A stretch of 64,000 nt of DNA from NCBI RefSeq assembly GCF_010093535.1, contig NW_022985170.1:224226-288225 (forward strand), written 5' to 3'. The notes below the pieces were generated by a model, which saw nothing but the letters and a program-made list of their open reading frames with translations, made no database searches and was not told the DNA's origin. The DNA is from Lindgomyces ingoldianus. Lineage: Eukaryota; Ascomycota; Dothideomycetes; Pleosporales; Lindgomycetaceae. Below are positions 14,764 to 27,180 of this stretch, one piece after another. Every line of letters starts with the position of its first letter. The first letter of the stretch is position 1. Made by a program: the position numbers and the translations under genes.

Positions 14764-16137
14764 ATGTCACTCTCTTATTTCAATGTTAAAAGACTTCGCC
14801 GCCAATCCAAACAAGGCGATGCACCATCGTCTCCCATCGAAGAGGCCGCCACTTCGCCTGTCCTTGACGAAGCGGATGAAAAGTTCCTCGAGCGCCTCGC
14901 TGCACTCGCTGTAGAGCCTGAAGGCACTCCGCCGCCACTTCCAGATCGCCCTGTAACACTGACCAGCGGGGAGAAAAGCAAAGAAACTGAGACTACCTCC
15001 GATGTTGACGCCGATGCCGACGTGAAACAGAAGAAGAGTATTATGTCTTATTTTGCACTTGCGCAAGCCAAGTTCAAACACTCTGGGGAGAAAGAACATA
15101 AGGATAAAGTTCGATCAGACAAAGGGAAACACAAGGTGACAGACAAGGACAGGCAAAAGGTTGCGGATGACCTTCATTCTGCGGCTGAGGCAACTAAATC
15201 TTTCGAGGAGAAAGAAACAGAGAAGGAGAAAGAGGACATTACGGTCATCTTGGATCAACTCAATCTTGCCGCTGTGAACAACCGCGTTTTCAGCTTCTCA
15301 AAGGAATCCCAGGAGCTCCTCGACAAGTTTAAGTTAGTCCTGAAAGATATCGTCAATGGCGCCCCAACAGCCTATAATGACCTCGAGAAACTTCTCACTG
15401 ATTCCGAAAATCAACTCAAGAATATGTACGGAGGTCTCCCCCCATTTCTGCAGAATCTGGTCAAGAGCCTTCCGGCGAAGATAACGGCAGCCCTCGGCCC
15501 AGAGATTCTTGCTGCCCAGGCAGAGAAACCGGGCTTTGACGCGAAGCAACATGCATCTGCAAGTGGCTTCGGAAAGAGATCCAGGTCAAAGAAGTTAAAA
15601 GTTCCCAGCCTTAAGTCACTCGTTTCCGCCGAGGGTGCTGTGGCAACAATGCTGAAAACCATTCTCAATTTCCTCAAGTTTCGCTTCCCTGCTCTTATGA
15701 CTGGCACAAATGTGCTCATGAGCCTCGCCGTGTTCTGTAAGCCTTATAACCCTCGAGTCAGGAATCTAGACGAATATTAACATCCTTCAGTGCTCCTCTT
15801 TGTATTCTGGTATTGCCACAAACGCGGCCGCGAAACTCGGCTTGAGAGAGAGCGCCTCACTGCTGAAGGTGTGGATTCTGCACTTGCCAGCAGTGTATCC
15901 TCCTTCGATGACGACGGCGACTTATTTTTCGAAGACCAGCAAAAGGGAGAAAGTAGTAATGAGAGGCCTGCACCTCCACTCATCATCCACGACGATAGAG
16001 AAGCCCCTGACAAGCAGCACGCAAGCGTCGATGACATGCCATCAGTCTTACATCTCCCCGAGCCGCCATCTGGCGCAACTCCGTTGAAAGAGGAGCTGTT
16101 AAGAGAGGCGCCGCTAAAGTCATCGGGTGCTCTGTAG
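14764..16137 (+). CDS. Uncharacterised single-pass membrane protein
   Basis: Two exons, 14764-15736 and 15791-16137; intron 15737-15790 (GTAAGC...TTCAG) gives 439 residues. Splicing joins ALMTGTNVLMSLAVF to LLLFVFWYCHKRGRETR, creating one hydrophobic helix followed by a basic stop-transfer. Without splicing the frame ends within the helix, which supports the intron. The N-terminal about 140 residues are charged and Pro-rich (PPPLPDRP). Residues about 160-260 look globular and helical (DLEKLLTDSENQLKNMYGGL, then PPFLQNLVKSLPAKI). The C-terminal tail of about 95 residues is acidic and disordered. There is no signal peptide, so it may be tail-proximal anchored in an internal membrane. I do not recognise the family. 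Upstream codons in the same frame lack an ATG, hence the start at 14764. Confidence 0.78.
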
Positions 16138-17352
16138 GAAATTAACAGTTATGATGAGGCTTCTGTAGCAGTGAAGTGTTGGCTATCCCTTTAGATTGAT
16201 ATCCCAGTATTTAAGTATTTCTTGTAATAGAGGCAGGTCTATGGATTTCGGATCTGCTTAGTATATGGCTAATGAATTGGATAATGACGGGACGAGATTA
16301 GATAAGATACTTGCAATGAGACACTCTGTGTTTGTTCGAATAGTTTTTCCAGCGTTAACGATTTTGAGCTAGCGGTAAGATTGAAATGGGCATATAAATA
16401 TAGTATATCCAGACACAGAAGATACAAACAACTTTTAAGGAGCCCCAACGCGATCCATTCCTCAGGCTTGATTCCAAGGCGTTTAAAGAAAGACATGTCT
16501 GAAGTCTCGTTACGTGGCTTGCAAAAGGAGCTGATACTCGCGTTGAAAAGCACTAATAGGTGTCGGATATTACCCTACCTGTTGTGTCCTAATACAAGGG
16601 CTTACATGTGGTGCTAAGCAGCTAAATATACAGAGCGCCCTATATACCTGGCTCTCCAGCTTAGCGTTCTTCCTAGGTGTTTATATCGACTTGTCTCTAT
16701 TATATAGTCTCGATTGGCTTCTCCACTTACCCGATCTGATAGACGACTTGTTTCAGCCACTAGGTGCGTTACTATGACGTTGCACAAGACTTTGAGGAGT
16801 AAGGGGATGCAGAAACTGAATAAGTGGGAGGGAGAGTAAGGCCGATGGACGAAAAATGGGTATTGAAGGAGAGGGTGCGTGTTAATTGTGACGAGGTCTA
16901 TGTCATGTTCACTTCACCTAAGACTACTACTTGCTTGTCAGTAGCGCAAATAGTTGAATCGGATATATTTATTGCAATTTTCTCCCCCAGAATGGCAGAA
17001 TCTCCCCCTTAGACATACCCTATAAATAGGAAAGAGCAAAGAACTTTTAGTATACCAAGAGATCTGGTAGATCTCACTGTGATGCCTGGCTAGTAGACTG
17101 GTGAGTGGCAGGTGATTTATTAGACATTCTTCGCTAAAGGCTTCCGACCATAAATCACAACACTGCTAAGTAATCAGAGACTTTACGTGGGGGGTGAGAG
17201 CATTGAGTGGGAAGTCGAAGTTTACGTACGCTTCGAAGTATGTGTGTACACTGCGGTCCCTCAACGCTTGTCGAAACTTGGCAATAAATACCTTAGCTTC
17301 GTCGGCCGTCCACTACGGTACTATTAGTGTGGAATTCAATACTGGAAAGGGA
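16138..17352. other. Intergenic, mildly AT-rich, no gene supported
   Basis: Convergent gap. The 16.3-17.0 kb part is AT-rich with many stop codons in all frames and may be an old repeat relic, but I found no copy of it elsewhere in the window. Confidence 0.45.
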
Positions 17353-18613
17353 TCAACTCGCCTTCATGACACGGGTCAGGAGGAATAATGCCCAGCCCTC
17401 AGCCCCTTGGTTACAATGCAGGAAATTCCATCTCCCGACCTCTTTCATTTTGGGATCGCTACTCCATGGGCCTACGGGTAACTTATACCATACCTCATGG
17501 ACATCCTCAAACCCAGTCTCACCAATCCAGCGTTTTAGGTCATGGACGGCCTTGAACGACTTACCGAACTTTTCGCCAGCCTCATGAAAGATATCAGACC
17601 ACTGAGAAAAAATGTGGTCCGGAGTCAGTGTCCCATCGTCCGATTTGAACTGAATAGTAAGTTCAAGCTGATTAATCCATCCGCCGGGTTCTAAGTGGCT
17701 TAGTGGGCGCGTTAGCACTAGCGACTTGAGTCTCAGTCTTGTACCTTATACATACTCATATATTTCGCTGTAAAGCTTTGGCCAATCGGCAATACTTCCA
17801 TAAAGGGTGCGGATGTGAATGAAGTCGAAGCTTTCTGGTGAGTACGTCCACTCAGAAGTAACGTCGTCAATTTCGAACTTGCAATTTGGTGGAGCAAATT
17901 GAGGCTGGATTGGAGAGAGGTCGACTCCAATGACCTCCGCCTCGGGATGCTCGTCGGCAAAATCACTTGGAACGCGTGAGCTTAGGGCACCTAGGAGAGA
18001 TTCAATGGACGGCTAGGAAATTGTTCGGCTCACATTGCCCATATACCAGTGCCACAGCCAAGATCTAGAACTTTCTATTGGCCGATGAGTAGCTCCTAAG
18101 TGAAAGGTGAGCGCTGAAACTGCTCACCTTGGGATTTTCTACTGGCGCAAGATACAGTCTGTTGTCCAGAAGAATCATGAACATGTGGTGGCTTCAAGTT
18201 TTCAGTACAGCACTCCACCCAGTGTATATTGTAGCATAGCTTAGACACTCACGCGATATCAAGTTGATCATTTTGTTGATCGTCGTTGGGTGCATAATAC
18301 TCTCCCTCTGCTCACGTTAGTCTCTCCCACCAACTGTCAGCATGTCCACGCACCGCGAAACTTGTGGTATCTGCGGCCATTCTCATAGCGATGACGAAAG
18401 ATGGTCGAAGGGATCGAGGTGGTGTCGCTTAGGACGTCGTCGTCGCCGTAGGCCGAATCATCGACGTCTGGATCGAAATCTGCCTATGCGGAGAAGTGTC
18501 AGGGGACTGACATGGCATGTCCGAAACGGTGCACGTGGGTTGCTCGCCACAAAACTTACCACGGGGATCGGGTTATTATACTGGGACGAATTCGTTCCAG
18601 AGCCTTCAGCCAT
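17353..18613 (-). CDS. SAM-dependent methyltransferase, LaeA/TAM-like
   Basis: Seven exons: 18613-18560, 18483-18354, 18307-18253, 18191-18128, 18074-18034, 17965-17756 and 17698-17353. They close to exactly 299 codons plus stop. The acidic N-terminus (DFDPDVDDSAYGDDD, SIPSTIFRHRYENGRRYHKF, then EGEYYAPND) is typical of fungal LaeA-like methyltransferases. SAM motif I is [20 protein letters not shown], interrupted by an intron after WAI. The acidic-loop motif EVIGVDLSPIQP and the post-motif II block HLEPGGWINQLEL follow. The family methylates small molecules or acts in regulatory complexes; the substrate is unknown. It stands alone, so a link to the P450 4 kb away is speculative. Most single exons are too short to stand out, and the intact model became visible only after splicing. 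Confidence 0.88.
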
Positions 18614-21600
18614 TTTATGCTAAAGCTGCCGGCACTTCCAACCGCCACGGGGAGAGAATTTGATCCGACGTGACCAAGACGGCACGCGTGCAGATCTCGA
18701 TGTCAATGCTCTGCCGTCGGCAGATCGGGGGGGATCGCTGCTTTGAGTGTTCTCAAGGCAAACGGTGGAGAGTCGCACACACAAGGAGAAGAGAGAAGGT
18801 TGCGCGGCACGGCAATTGGAGAAATACTGACACAGAACTTTGATAATCGCTCCCGCGCACACGGTTCACCAGATAACGGGTGCAAGCATGCTTGGTCACG
18901 GGTGGTGGTGCCTCTGTGACATTTCACTTCACAGGCGCCCTTCTGCAATGCGAGCCTGTTTGAGAAAGGCCGCGGCTGCCTGCCTCCTTTCACCGCCAGC
19001 TTCGGCTCCTGGCTGGCCACGAGGAGCTCAGGGCAGGGCTTGTCGTTGTTCCCCGCAGCCACCGCCAAGAATTAGACCCATCTCCGATCCTCTCTCCTTG
19101 TCTCATCTGCCACCTGTCTTTTCTCTGGAAGGGCCATTTTTCACCAACCAGCTCGCATCTGGCACTCGCTTCAAGTATTCGCGTCGGTGGTTTGATGGAA
19201 GTTGAAGATGTCTCAGGAGCAGGCACTTGTGCGCATTAGGACGAGGTTGGAAGGACTGGTATTGGTGTTGGTAAAGTGCTGGAGACCAAAGGAGTTAAAC
19301 TTGGCACCCACATGGGCTGTGCTTCGTGGAACAGGAACGTCGCAAAAGCTTGCACCTCCATGGGCAAGGACTTTGTAGAAGCCCTCCGAGCTCACAAGAG
19401 CCTGCATCCCCCTGGATGAGGACTTGGTGAGCGATATTTCTGACTGGTAGGAGCTCTGTTGGTGCCATCTTCTCCTGTTACACCTTCCTCTCCCTACCTG
19501 GGCATCCTTTGATGGATTCTACATAAACTCCATAGCTCCCACGCTGAGCCTCCCTTCTGATCTTTAAGCTATGTACGTACTTGGGTACGCTGCGTATTAA
19601 CATTTTCCCTCCTATTACTGCCGTTTCATGCAATTCCCTTTTTGCCACTTGACTGAAATGCTTCTCAGTATTCTGCAAAAGGGTGCAGTATTTTACTCTT
19701 TTCTACAAGTTTATATTATTATTAACTTTGTACATGTTTGCAGCCAGATTAAATGGTCCCAATGGTCCCACTACCCCGCTTAGCCTGCTTGTACAAGTGT
19801 ATGGAACATATCCATCAACGGGCTGAGCAGCAAATATACTGTGGCACGGTTGAAGCGCTTCATGCGAGCTGCAAAGCCAAATTAGAACCTATCAATCGGA
19901 GTGAGCAACAGTTCACTGTTCCAGCAAGAAGATCTCCTAGTTGACGTTTCGATAATGACACGAAAGCGGAACCAGCTAAACAGATACACGGTTGCTCCCA
20001 CGAATACTTCTGGTTCCCAGCCTAGTAGCCATCCGATTGCTAGGCCCCCAGAACTTTGTCCAACAAACATCATACTTGAGCACTCGAGGATAGTCCAGCA
20101 GTACTACGCGAACCTAGGCCAGGAAACCTTGAAGGCTGAGACCCCTACCACCTCCGCTCAAATAACTCGAATATGCTATTAAAAAGGAAATGAAGTGACA
20201 CGAAGCCTGGTCGCAAGTGTGCCTAGTTCCGCAAAATGGAGTTCACGAAAGTATGAATTACTACGTGCTGGTCTGGCTGGTTGGCGGCCTTAGTATCCTC
20301 GTCAACACCTTGTTTCGTCATCTGGCCGGTTACGAGGACTAGATATTTGGGCGTGGTGAGTGAGACCATCCATTGATTCGGCTGGTTGAACTATGGGACT
20401 CTGACGGGACATCGATGAAGTATCACTTGAATCCAACCAGCTGGTAAAGGGGTTTTCGCCCTTCATCTTGAAGTTGGTCCTGGTGAGTCAGCGCCGTAGG
20501 TGAATCGGCGATTCTCGCCGTAGCAGTGGGCTGCATCTTTGTCTTTTGAGGCTAAAACTAGATGGCCTAGCTATCGTCTTCATTGCTTTGGGAGGTAGCC
20601 CCAGGAATGAAAGATTCCAGTGGCAACGCTTGCTCGTTAGCATAGGACTTGCTTAACAGTTTGGATGTATGGGCTACTAGTTGAAACATCGTCCGTGCCG
20701 GTATGCAGCGCTCCAAAATCAACAACGTCATCGGGGTGGTCATTCCCGGAGATATCAGTGCTAGGCATATTCGTATAGTGAAGCTCAAGGCCGGGGCATT
20801 GATACCCTAGCATTCGAGGGCGCGGCAATGGTGGAGGGAGAGACACTCTCGCCGTGATCCCCATTGTTCAAAGGAGGGACAATTACACTGGGTTGGCTGT
20901 TTGGTTGGAATGCCGCAGAAGCGATGGCATAGTCATCCGGGTGGCCTCACGGCTGTTTGGCCATCGTGATGGTGACCTGGGCGATCTTACCAGATTTTCG
21001 AACGACCTGGGTGGGTGGAATCCAATGGAGTTTCGAAGATCCAATGTACACACAATCAAAGTTAGAAATGATAGAAGTAATAAAGGCAGGGTTACCTCAT
21101 CTTTGGGTTGGTTGATGGGTTACATTTTGGTGACGGAAGCTCGGGCGAAGGCTGCAACAACGATAGCCATAGCGATGGGAAGTATCCATTAAGAAACAGG
21201 GAAGGGATGGATGCCGGCGAGAAAACTCAGCATGTGAAGAAGATTTAAGTGTGCAATCCCAGGATGGGACCCTGGAGCCCTAGCGGTGAGAAGGAGACAC
21301 GGCAGTAGCAGGAGGGAAGGCACCACGGAGCTCCCAGTCAAGTGTTAGCACAGCCTTGGAAACATATCTCCCTATACCAATTTACTAAGTCCTCACCCAT
21401 GTAGGTTTCGAGTCCGTTAACGCCACTGATTTCCAGTGCTTCGCCAACGCAAGGACTGTCTTACGCAACTTCACCGGCCCAACTATCACGTACACGGGTA
21501 CAAGTCCTTACAGCATCCACTTCCATCAATCCTATCAACTTCCGTTGCCTCGCTAACGTAAATAACACCTCCTCCAAATTCAAGACTCTACTATCATGCA

Positions 21601-22727
21601 CACGGTTTCGAGTTTGATACTACGCGCTTCTGGCAAACCACTAACGTGAGGGTTAAACGTGAATTGGCTAACGTCTTGGACTAGAAAGAGGTAGTAGGTA
21701 CAGTTACAACGATGATACTTCTGTATGTATCATAGAAGAAGATGAATTGAAAATGTAAGGCAGTCGACGCATGCGCGTTCTGGTAGCTGTCGCTTCCTTG
21801 GCACATTGTTGCGTGGATTCTTCCCACTACTCTAATGTCTCAGACCTTGCTTCTGAGCTAAGATCATTGCATATAGTGCTAATATGTGGAGACTCCTTTC
21901 TAATGGATAGTGAGGTGGTAGTACGCTGAATTTCGAAGGGTCGATCTGGAGTCTTTTCTCGATAGACTAAAATACTTTGAATTCGTAATGCACGCTATCA
22001 CACCTTGTGGAACATGGCTAGGGTAGAATCTATATATTAAACCTCTTGCTAGAATTAAGGAGAAAGCTAACAGGACAACGATTTCTGTCTTAATATACCT
22101 CGATCGCCTTCCATAGTACACGCTGGGACCCCTCTTCGTACTGCGGACGCCACCAAATACGAGGCTTCCAGCCACGCTAACAGGATAACAACAAAGTGAG
22201 TACATGTTACTACTAACATGTTACTTGTTCAAGATCTCAAGAACCCTTGAGGTTGTCTCTTTTAACGTCACATTCTAGCACATATTTGTCTAAAAGAGAT
22301 GCAAGAAGAATGGCTGGACCTGGAGAGCAGAAAGCACCATGTTAATTGGTGTACACATCTGCATATTTTTTCTCAGAAACTTTGGGAAATGCAAGGAGAG
22401 TCCCAAGCGAAACATGTTTCCATGTGAGATGGCAAGACACAAGCCAATGAGCTGGAGCCCTTGTGCCACCGATAAGCTCGTGCTAGGAGCCGAAACGGGT
22501 GGTCGAAAGGAAGGTGAGACTGCTCGCTTGCCCCCGCTATTCCCCGCCAGTCACGCTCGTCCACCTGCAACCGGACCTAGGCATGCACTTGCAATATGCC
22601 AACTAACGCACGCTCTGAGACCAAGCCGGCTTGCTGTAGCGCAAGTTATAATCCTCTCATGGGAACCGGTAGCGGGTCCTTGTCTTAAACTTATGCCGAA
22701 ACACCCTTTCAGAAGTTTTCCCACGCC
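18614..22727. other. Gene-poor 4.1 kb interval
   Basis: No intact gene is supported. At 20.55-21.19 kb the minus strand has scattered coding-like fragments (a hydrophobic LPIAMAIVVAAFARASVTKM stretch and a Ser/Pro-rich stretch with AIASAAFQPNSQPSVIVPPL) in different frames with stops between. This may be a decayed membrane-protein gene, but I cannot assemble it. Other ORFs are short and overlap. The last 400 bp is the P450 promoter. Confidence 0.45.
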
Positions 22728-24475
22728 ATGGATTCGGATGCTGTCGTTCCAATGTTGAGGTACCTGTCGCAGCAGCCCTTGTATCTACTCATTATCCTCG
22801 CCTTTGGCTCCTACCTCGTCGCAAACAGGCTTCGCCAGTACTGGCGCCTGAGGCAGTTCAAAGGACCCTTCAGCACCGGCGTCTCCTGGGTGTGGCATTC
22901 ACGTGCTGTCATCAGCGGCAGTGCGCACAAGTGGTACGGAGATGTCACTGAGAAATATGGTGAGACAAAGCATGCCAGGTGGCTCTGCTCCACGACCGAC
23001 TTCGGGTTGCTAACGAGGGGAAGGTTCTATCGCTCGGGTAGCGCCAAACCACCTCATCACGTCGTCGCCAGAGCTATGGGCGCATATTAATGCTGTGAGG
23101 TCGCCATACAAGCGAGCCGAATGGTACTATCACTGCGCACGCTTTGAGCCCGGAAAAGACAATGTCTTCACTGAGTGCGACAACGAGAAGCACGAAGCTC
23201 GCAGGAAAAAGATGGTCGCTGGAGTAAGTCCTAATTGCCCCAACCTATATTTATACGTAACCCAACACCAACAGTATTCCGGCAAAGAAAATCCATCCCT
23301 GGAGTCGTCCATTGATACCCATGTTGAGGAGTTGGTGCACCTTATTCGATCTAAGTATGCCGCTCCGACTGCCTCAACTAGCGCAACCACACCAATGGAC
23401 TTGGCCACGAAGATGCAGTACTTCACTCTCGACGTGATTAGTCATGTTGGGCTGGGAAACGCTTTTGGTGACCTTAAAGCGGATGAAGACATCAACGGCT
23501 ACATTGCCTCGTCCGAAGAAGGACTTATGATCGGAAACACGTCATGGGGCCTAGGCATTTCTTGGATTCGGGATGTCCCAATTCTCGGCAAGGCCATCAG
23601 CCCCTCTGAAAAGGATGCTAAGGGTTTTGGGAAGATGATGTCGTATGGCTCCCTCTTGAACCTCGTTTTGTCCAGTCCAGGGCTCAGCTAACGAAAGCAG
23701 AACAGCTCGCAAGTGCATATCAGAGCGAATGATGAAGTCAACTTCCGAACGCTCTGACATGTTGTCATCTTTTATCCGCCATGGCTTGACAGGTGATGAC
23801 TTGTTCCAGGAAACCTTTGAACAAATCCTTGCTGGATCAGATACCACTGCCGCATCTCTCCGGATTATCATGCTCTACATCATGAGCCATCCGCGTGTCT
23901 ACGCAAAGTTGCAGGCGGAGGTTGACGGAGCAGTCAAAGCCGGCATCGCACCAGCCACACCCAAGATCATCTCGGATGCGGAGGCTCAGCGTCTGCCTTA
24001 TCTAGGTGCGGTTGTGCGCGAAGCCTTGCGCGTGCACCCACCTGTAGTCAATTTGTTTTCTCGCGTCGTTCCCAAGGGGGGAGATACAGTGACGGTGGAT
24101 GGTGAAGAAGTCTTCCTACCTGGCGGCACTATGATTGGCTATTCTGCCTGGAGCATGCACCGAAACAACAAAGGCCTATATGGGGAAGATGCTCAAATCT
24201 TCCGTCCTGAAAGATGGTTGGTAGACCAGAACATCCCCTCCGAGAGAGATCGCCTAGCCCACATGTGTAAGACAAACGATATGATCTTTGGATACGGGAG
24301 GTGGGTCTGCTTGGGCAAGGTGGTCGCTATGATCGAGATCCACAAAGCTATCTTCGAGCTTTTCAGGAACTTCGATTTCGCCCTTGCGAATCCTCATGAG
24401 CCGTGGACTATTTTCAATACTCTGGGTCTATATGCTATTGGGAATATGTGGGTCGAGGTCACAGAACGAGCTTAG
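22728..24475 (+). CDS. Cytochrome P450 monooxygenase (pisatin-demethylase-like)
   Basis: Four exons: 22728-22959, 23024-23223, 23275-23642 and 23701-24475, giving 524 residues. The third intron ends with a GCTAAC branch point and GCAG. An N-terminal membrane anchor (LYLLIILAFGSYLVANRLRQ) places it on the ER. The I-helix oxygen motif is AGSDTTA, the K-helix ExxR is EALR, the PERF-type motif is PERW, and the haem loop is FGYGRWVCLG with Cys470 as ligand. The canonical Arg two residues before Cys is Trp here, with Arg one place earlier. This variant also occurs, to my knowledge, in fungal pisatin-demethylase/benzoate-type P450s, so I regard the enzyme as intact. It first looks frame-shifted because every intron breaks the reading frame or adds codons. 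Substrate unknown. Confidence 0.88.
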
Positions 24476-24652
24476 ATATTGAACGGCAACGGCCATCCTC
24501 TTCACAGCTATGTAACGCTGGAGACGCGCGGCTGCAGGTAACGGCCGCGCTTGGGTAGTGATTACGATAGTATCCTGAAATTTGAAGGGTTGAGCTTTGT
24601 GAGAACAATTACAGATAACACGTGGTCGCCTAGACTTGCTTCGGCAAGTGCC

Positions 24653-26164
24653 ATGAACGTGCAGGGTTGGCGCAAGTACAACACAACGTGGCATGCTCCA
24701 GATATCCGTACAGTACCGCTCCGAATAAAAGCGACTACCAGCATGAGACCTTCTCCCCATTCCCGCAACATCGACGAGCAGGTACCCATCTATGGCCCCT
24801 TACCAACAGAAAACGCGACCTCCGCTCCGTCATATCCTGCGTTCACAACATCTTCCAACCATGTGGACCCCGCAACCCACCTCTCAGCAGGCTTTAGCCA
24901 TGATATACCCACCCTGAACCAGCATTCCTATACACACAGCGGCGGCTTGCACCTGGACCCAACCCTCTCTTCGGACCCTCTTCCCCACCAACATCAGGTT
25001 GCGCCACAAACAACAACATCCTCTATATCTCAAATGCAAGGCCCAGGCCACCTAGCCGCCCAGAGCCCTCCAACGCCTCTGCACATTCCCAATTCTGCGC
25101 CCTCAGGCCAGTTCGATATGCTGCCCCCTCCAAACAGCAGCCACCGCTCGTGGCAGGCCCTCCACGACTACGCCCAATCGCATGCCTCGGCTCACGGGTA
25201 CGCTCTTAGCATTAACACTACAGCCAAGAACCGGTCCCGCATCAAGCTGGCATGCGTATGCTACGGAGCGCCGAAAAATACGCACAAGCTTACTCCCGAG
25301 ACCAGAATTAGGAAGAACAGGATTAGTTACAAAACAGGCTGCAGAATGTGGGTCGAGGGTAAGAAGCAGGAAGATGGCTTCTGGGCACTAAGAGTTGGTG
25401 AACCAAGCCATAACCACCCCGGACGAGCTGTGGAGGGGTGGGCGGTGCAGAGGAAGAGGACATGGGGCGTTCAAGGTGGACGGATTGGCGTTGGAGGGGT
25501 TACTGCTAAGGAAGAGAAGGAGCAAATGGGCGGTGCTGATAATGGACATGGGCATTTACTAGAGAATGGCGCCGAGCCGCCTTCACAGAATCAGAGCCAC
25601 AGCCTTGAGAGGGGTGGCATAGTCTGGCGCATAGTGGAGCAGGAAATGCTGCGAAAGGGTGGACCAGGGCAGGGACGCGATCGGGGCGTTGGCCGGACGG
25701 TAAAAGTCCTTGAAGAGCGCCTGCCCGGTATACACATATTTAAGCGCGATGTTTATAATATCCGAGCACAGATTAAGCGAGCTCGCAAAGCGGCAGGTCA
25801 GCAAATCGGCGAAGGATTGAACGACAGTGACGACGAGGATCTAGCAACGTTGGATCAAGTGGTACACTCCGGTGAGGGTCAGGCAGAACAGGGTGATGGT
25901 GAAAACGATATTCATGGGCTCAGCCGGTATCCTGAAATTGACCCTATGCTTGTCGCTCAGTGTAACGATGCGCTGAAGAATGTCAGCCAGCAGGAAGAGA
26001 GTGAAGTTGATGGACTGAGAAGGGAAGTAGAGGAGCTTCGGCTCGCTCTCGAGCAACGGGCGAAAGAATTAGAAGATAAGAACAGCGAGAATGAGAGACT
26101 TAGGATGGACCTAGAGGTCGCGAATATGGCGCTATATAATAGCAGGAGCGGACTCACTCAGTGA
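24653..26164 (+). CDS. FAR1/WRKY-GCM1-like DNA-binding protein with C-terminal coiled coil
   Basis: Single exon. The ATG at 24653 gives 503 residues and the next one at 24743 gives 473; the start is uncertain because the frame stays open upstream. After a long disordered Pro/Ser/His-rich N-terminus comes a block starting SWQALHDYAQSHASAHGYAL, with KLACVCYG, then GCRMWVEGK and a final PSHNHPG. The order Cys...Cys...His-x-His matches the zinc-binding N-terminal domain shared by FAR1-type regulators and Mutator-like transposases. The C-terminus has an acidic stretch and a leucine/charged coiled coil (VDGLRREVEELRLALEQRAK). No transposase catalytic domain follows, so it looks like a domesticated transcription-factor-like protein. 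Function is inferred from the fold only. Confidence 0.72.
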   Translation: MNVQGWRKYNTTWHAPDIRTVPLRIKATTSMRPSPHSRNIDEQVPIYGPLPTENATSAPSYPAFTTSSNHVDPATHLSAGFSHDIPTLNQHSYTHSGGLHLDPTLSSDPLPHQHQVAPQTTTSSISQMQGPGHLAAQSPPTPLHIPNSAPSGQFDMLPPPNSSHRSWQALHDYAQSHASAHGYALSINTTAKNRSRIKLACVCYGAPKNTHKLTPETRIRKNRISYKTGCRMWVEGKKQEDGFWALRVGEPSHNHPGRAVEGWAVQRKRTWGVQGGRIGVGGVTAKEEKEQMGGADNGHGHLLENGAEPPSQNQSHSLERGGIVWRIVEQEMLRKGGPGQGRDRGVGRTVKVLEERLPGIHIFKRDVYNIRAQIKRARKAAGQQIGEGLNDSDDEDLATLDQVVHSGEGQAEQGDGENDIHGLSRYPEIDPMLVAQCNDALKNVSQQEESEVDGLRREVEELRLALEQRAKELEDKNSENERLRMDLEVANMALYNSRSGLTQ

Positions 26165-27180
26165 GGCCTTGAATACGCGGATCATTCTCCTGCAATGATT
26201 AGTTAAGCTTGAAGTGGCTCTGGTCAAGGCGAGATTTTGAATGCGATGTAAATCATATGCGAATGCTGGGGTGCATCAGGGGCAGCAAGAATGCTTTCTG
26301 CTGGCCAATAGCTCAGAAGGCGCAGGTCTTGAAAATTTGACCTGCACATGCACGCCAGAAAAAATCTATCGCCAACGCGCATACCCCAGGGGTGGAACTT
26401 GGAGAGCCGATTCTCACTAACATTGTTCCCATCTACTTCGCCTATTGTGGCTTGGGAATAGATGGATTGACAAGCATAAGTACGTGAGAGAATTGGATGA
26501 GCGGGAGGAGGAGCCATTTACTCGTGGTCTTGGAGATGAAAAAACCGCAGGGCTGCAGCATCCATGGATGGCAGATGACGAGACGTGGGGGAGTCCGACT
26601 GCTACAAGGAACACTCGAGAGGCTTCGAAACATGTCCGTGAGGTCAATTGGCACGGAGACATGTAGAGTTCAACGATACTGAAGCCGCGAGAGGGTAACA
26701 AGGGGATCAAGGGGGCGTTTTTAGCATTAATCACAGGGAAACAATGGTCAATGGTTCGAGATGCGCCCCACCAAAACAACCGGGGGAGCTTCGTTTCTTT
26801 TTCAGCGACCCCACGTCATTCTACTTCCAACCTTCTTTCACCTCGGAAGCGTTATCAACGAGCTGTCCTATATAGATCGCACCTCACCTGCATCCTCGTT
26901 GCCTCTCACCCCTCCCACCATCCTCTTACTTTTACTCCCCTCCCTTACACCGAGTTTCGGCCCGCCCCATTTCCGCCGGAGCTGCGCATCGGAGCTCTCA
27001 TCATTCTTCGAGTAGCCTCATTAACGGTTTAACGTAAGTCATAACCCTCGACGGTGACCTCCCGATCATTGTATACTCACTTCCTCGCAGTCTTTTCAAC
27101 CCATCCTCAGCTCCTGAATCCAACAGGAGACACCCACGCCACCAATCACCCCACCGAACCCGCCGCCCCGACCACACAAT
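26165..27180. promoter_or_regulatory. Promoter region and 5' UTR of phosphofructokinase gene
   Basis: About 1 kb without a supported ORF. The 26.78-27.03 kb part is pyrimidine-rich, as is common for strong fungal promoters. Confidence 0.5.
27034..27090 (+). other. Probable 5' UTR intron of phosphofructokinase gene
   Basis: GTAAGT donor at 27034 and a pyrimidine-rich CTTCCTCGCAG acceptor ending at 27090, about 90 bp before the start codon. This is a 57-bp intron by sequence pattern only. Confidence 0.5.

Noticed and set aside
22339..22758. 139-codon ORF upstream of the P450
   Set aside because: It overlaps the P450 start in another frame, its composition is random-like, and it has no homologous-looking motifs.
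22728..24475. P450 as a frameshifted pseudogene
   Set aside because: The breaks are explained by three normal introns, and the spliced product closes exactly with all catalytic motifs.
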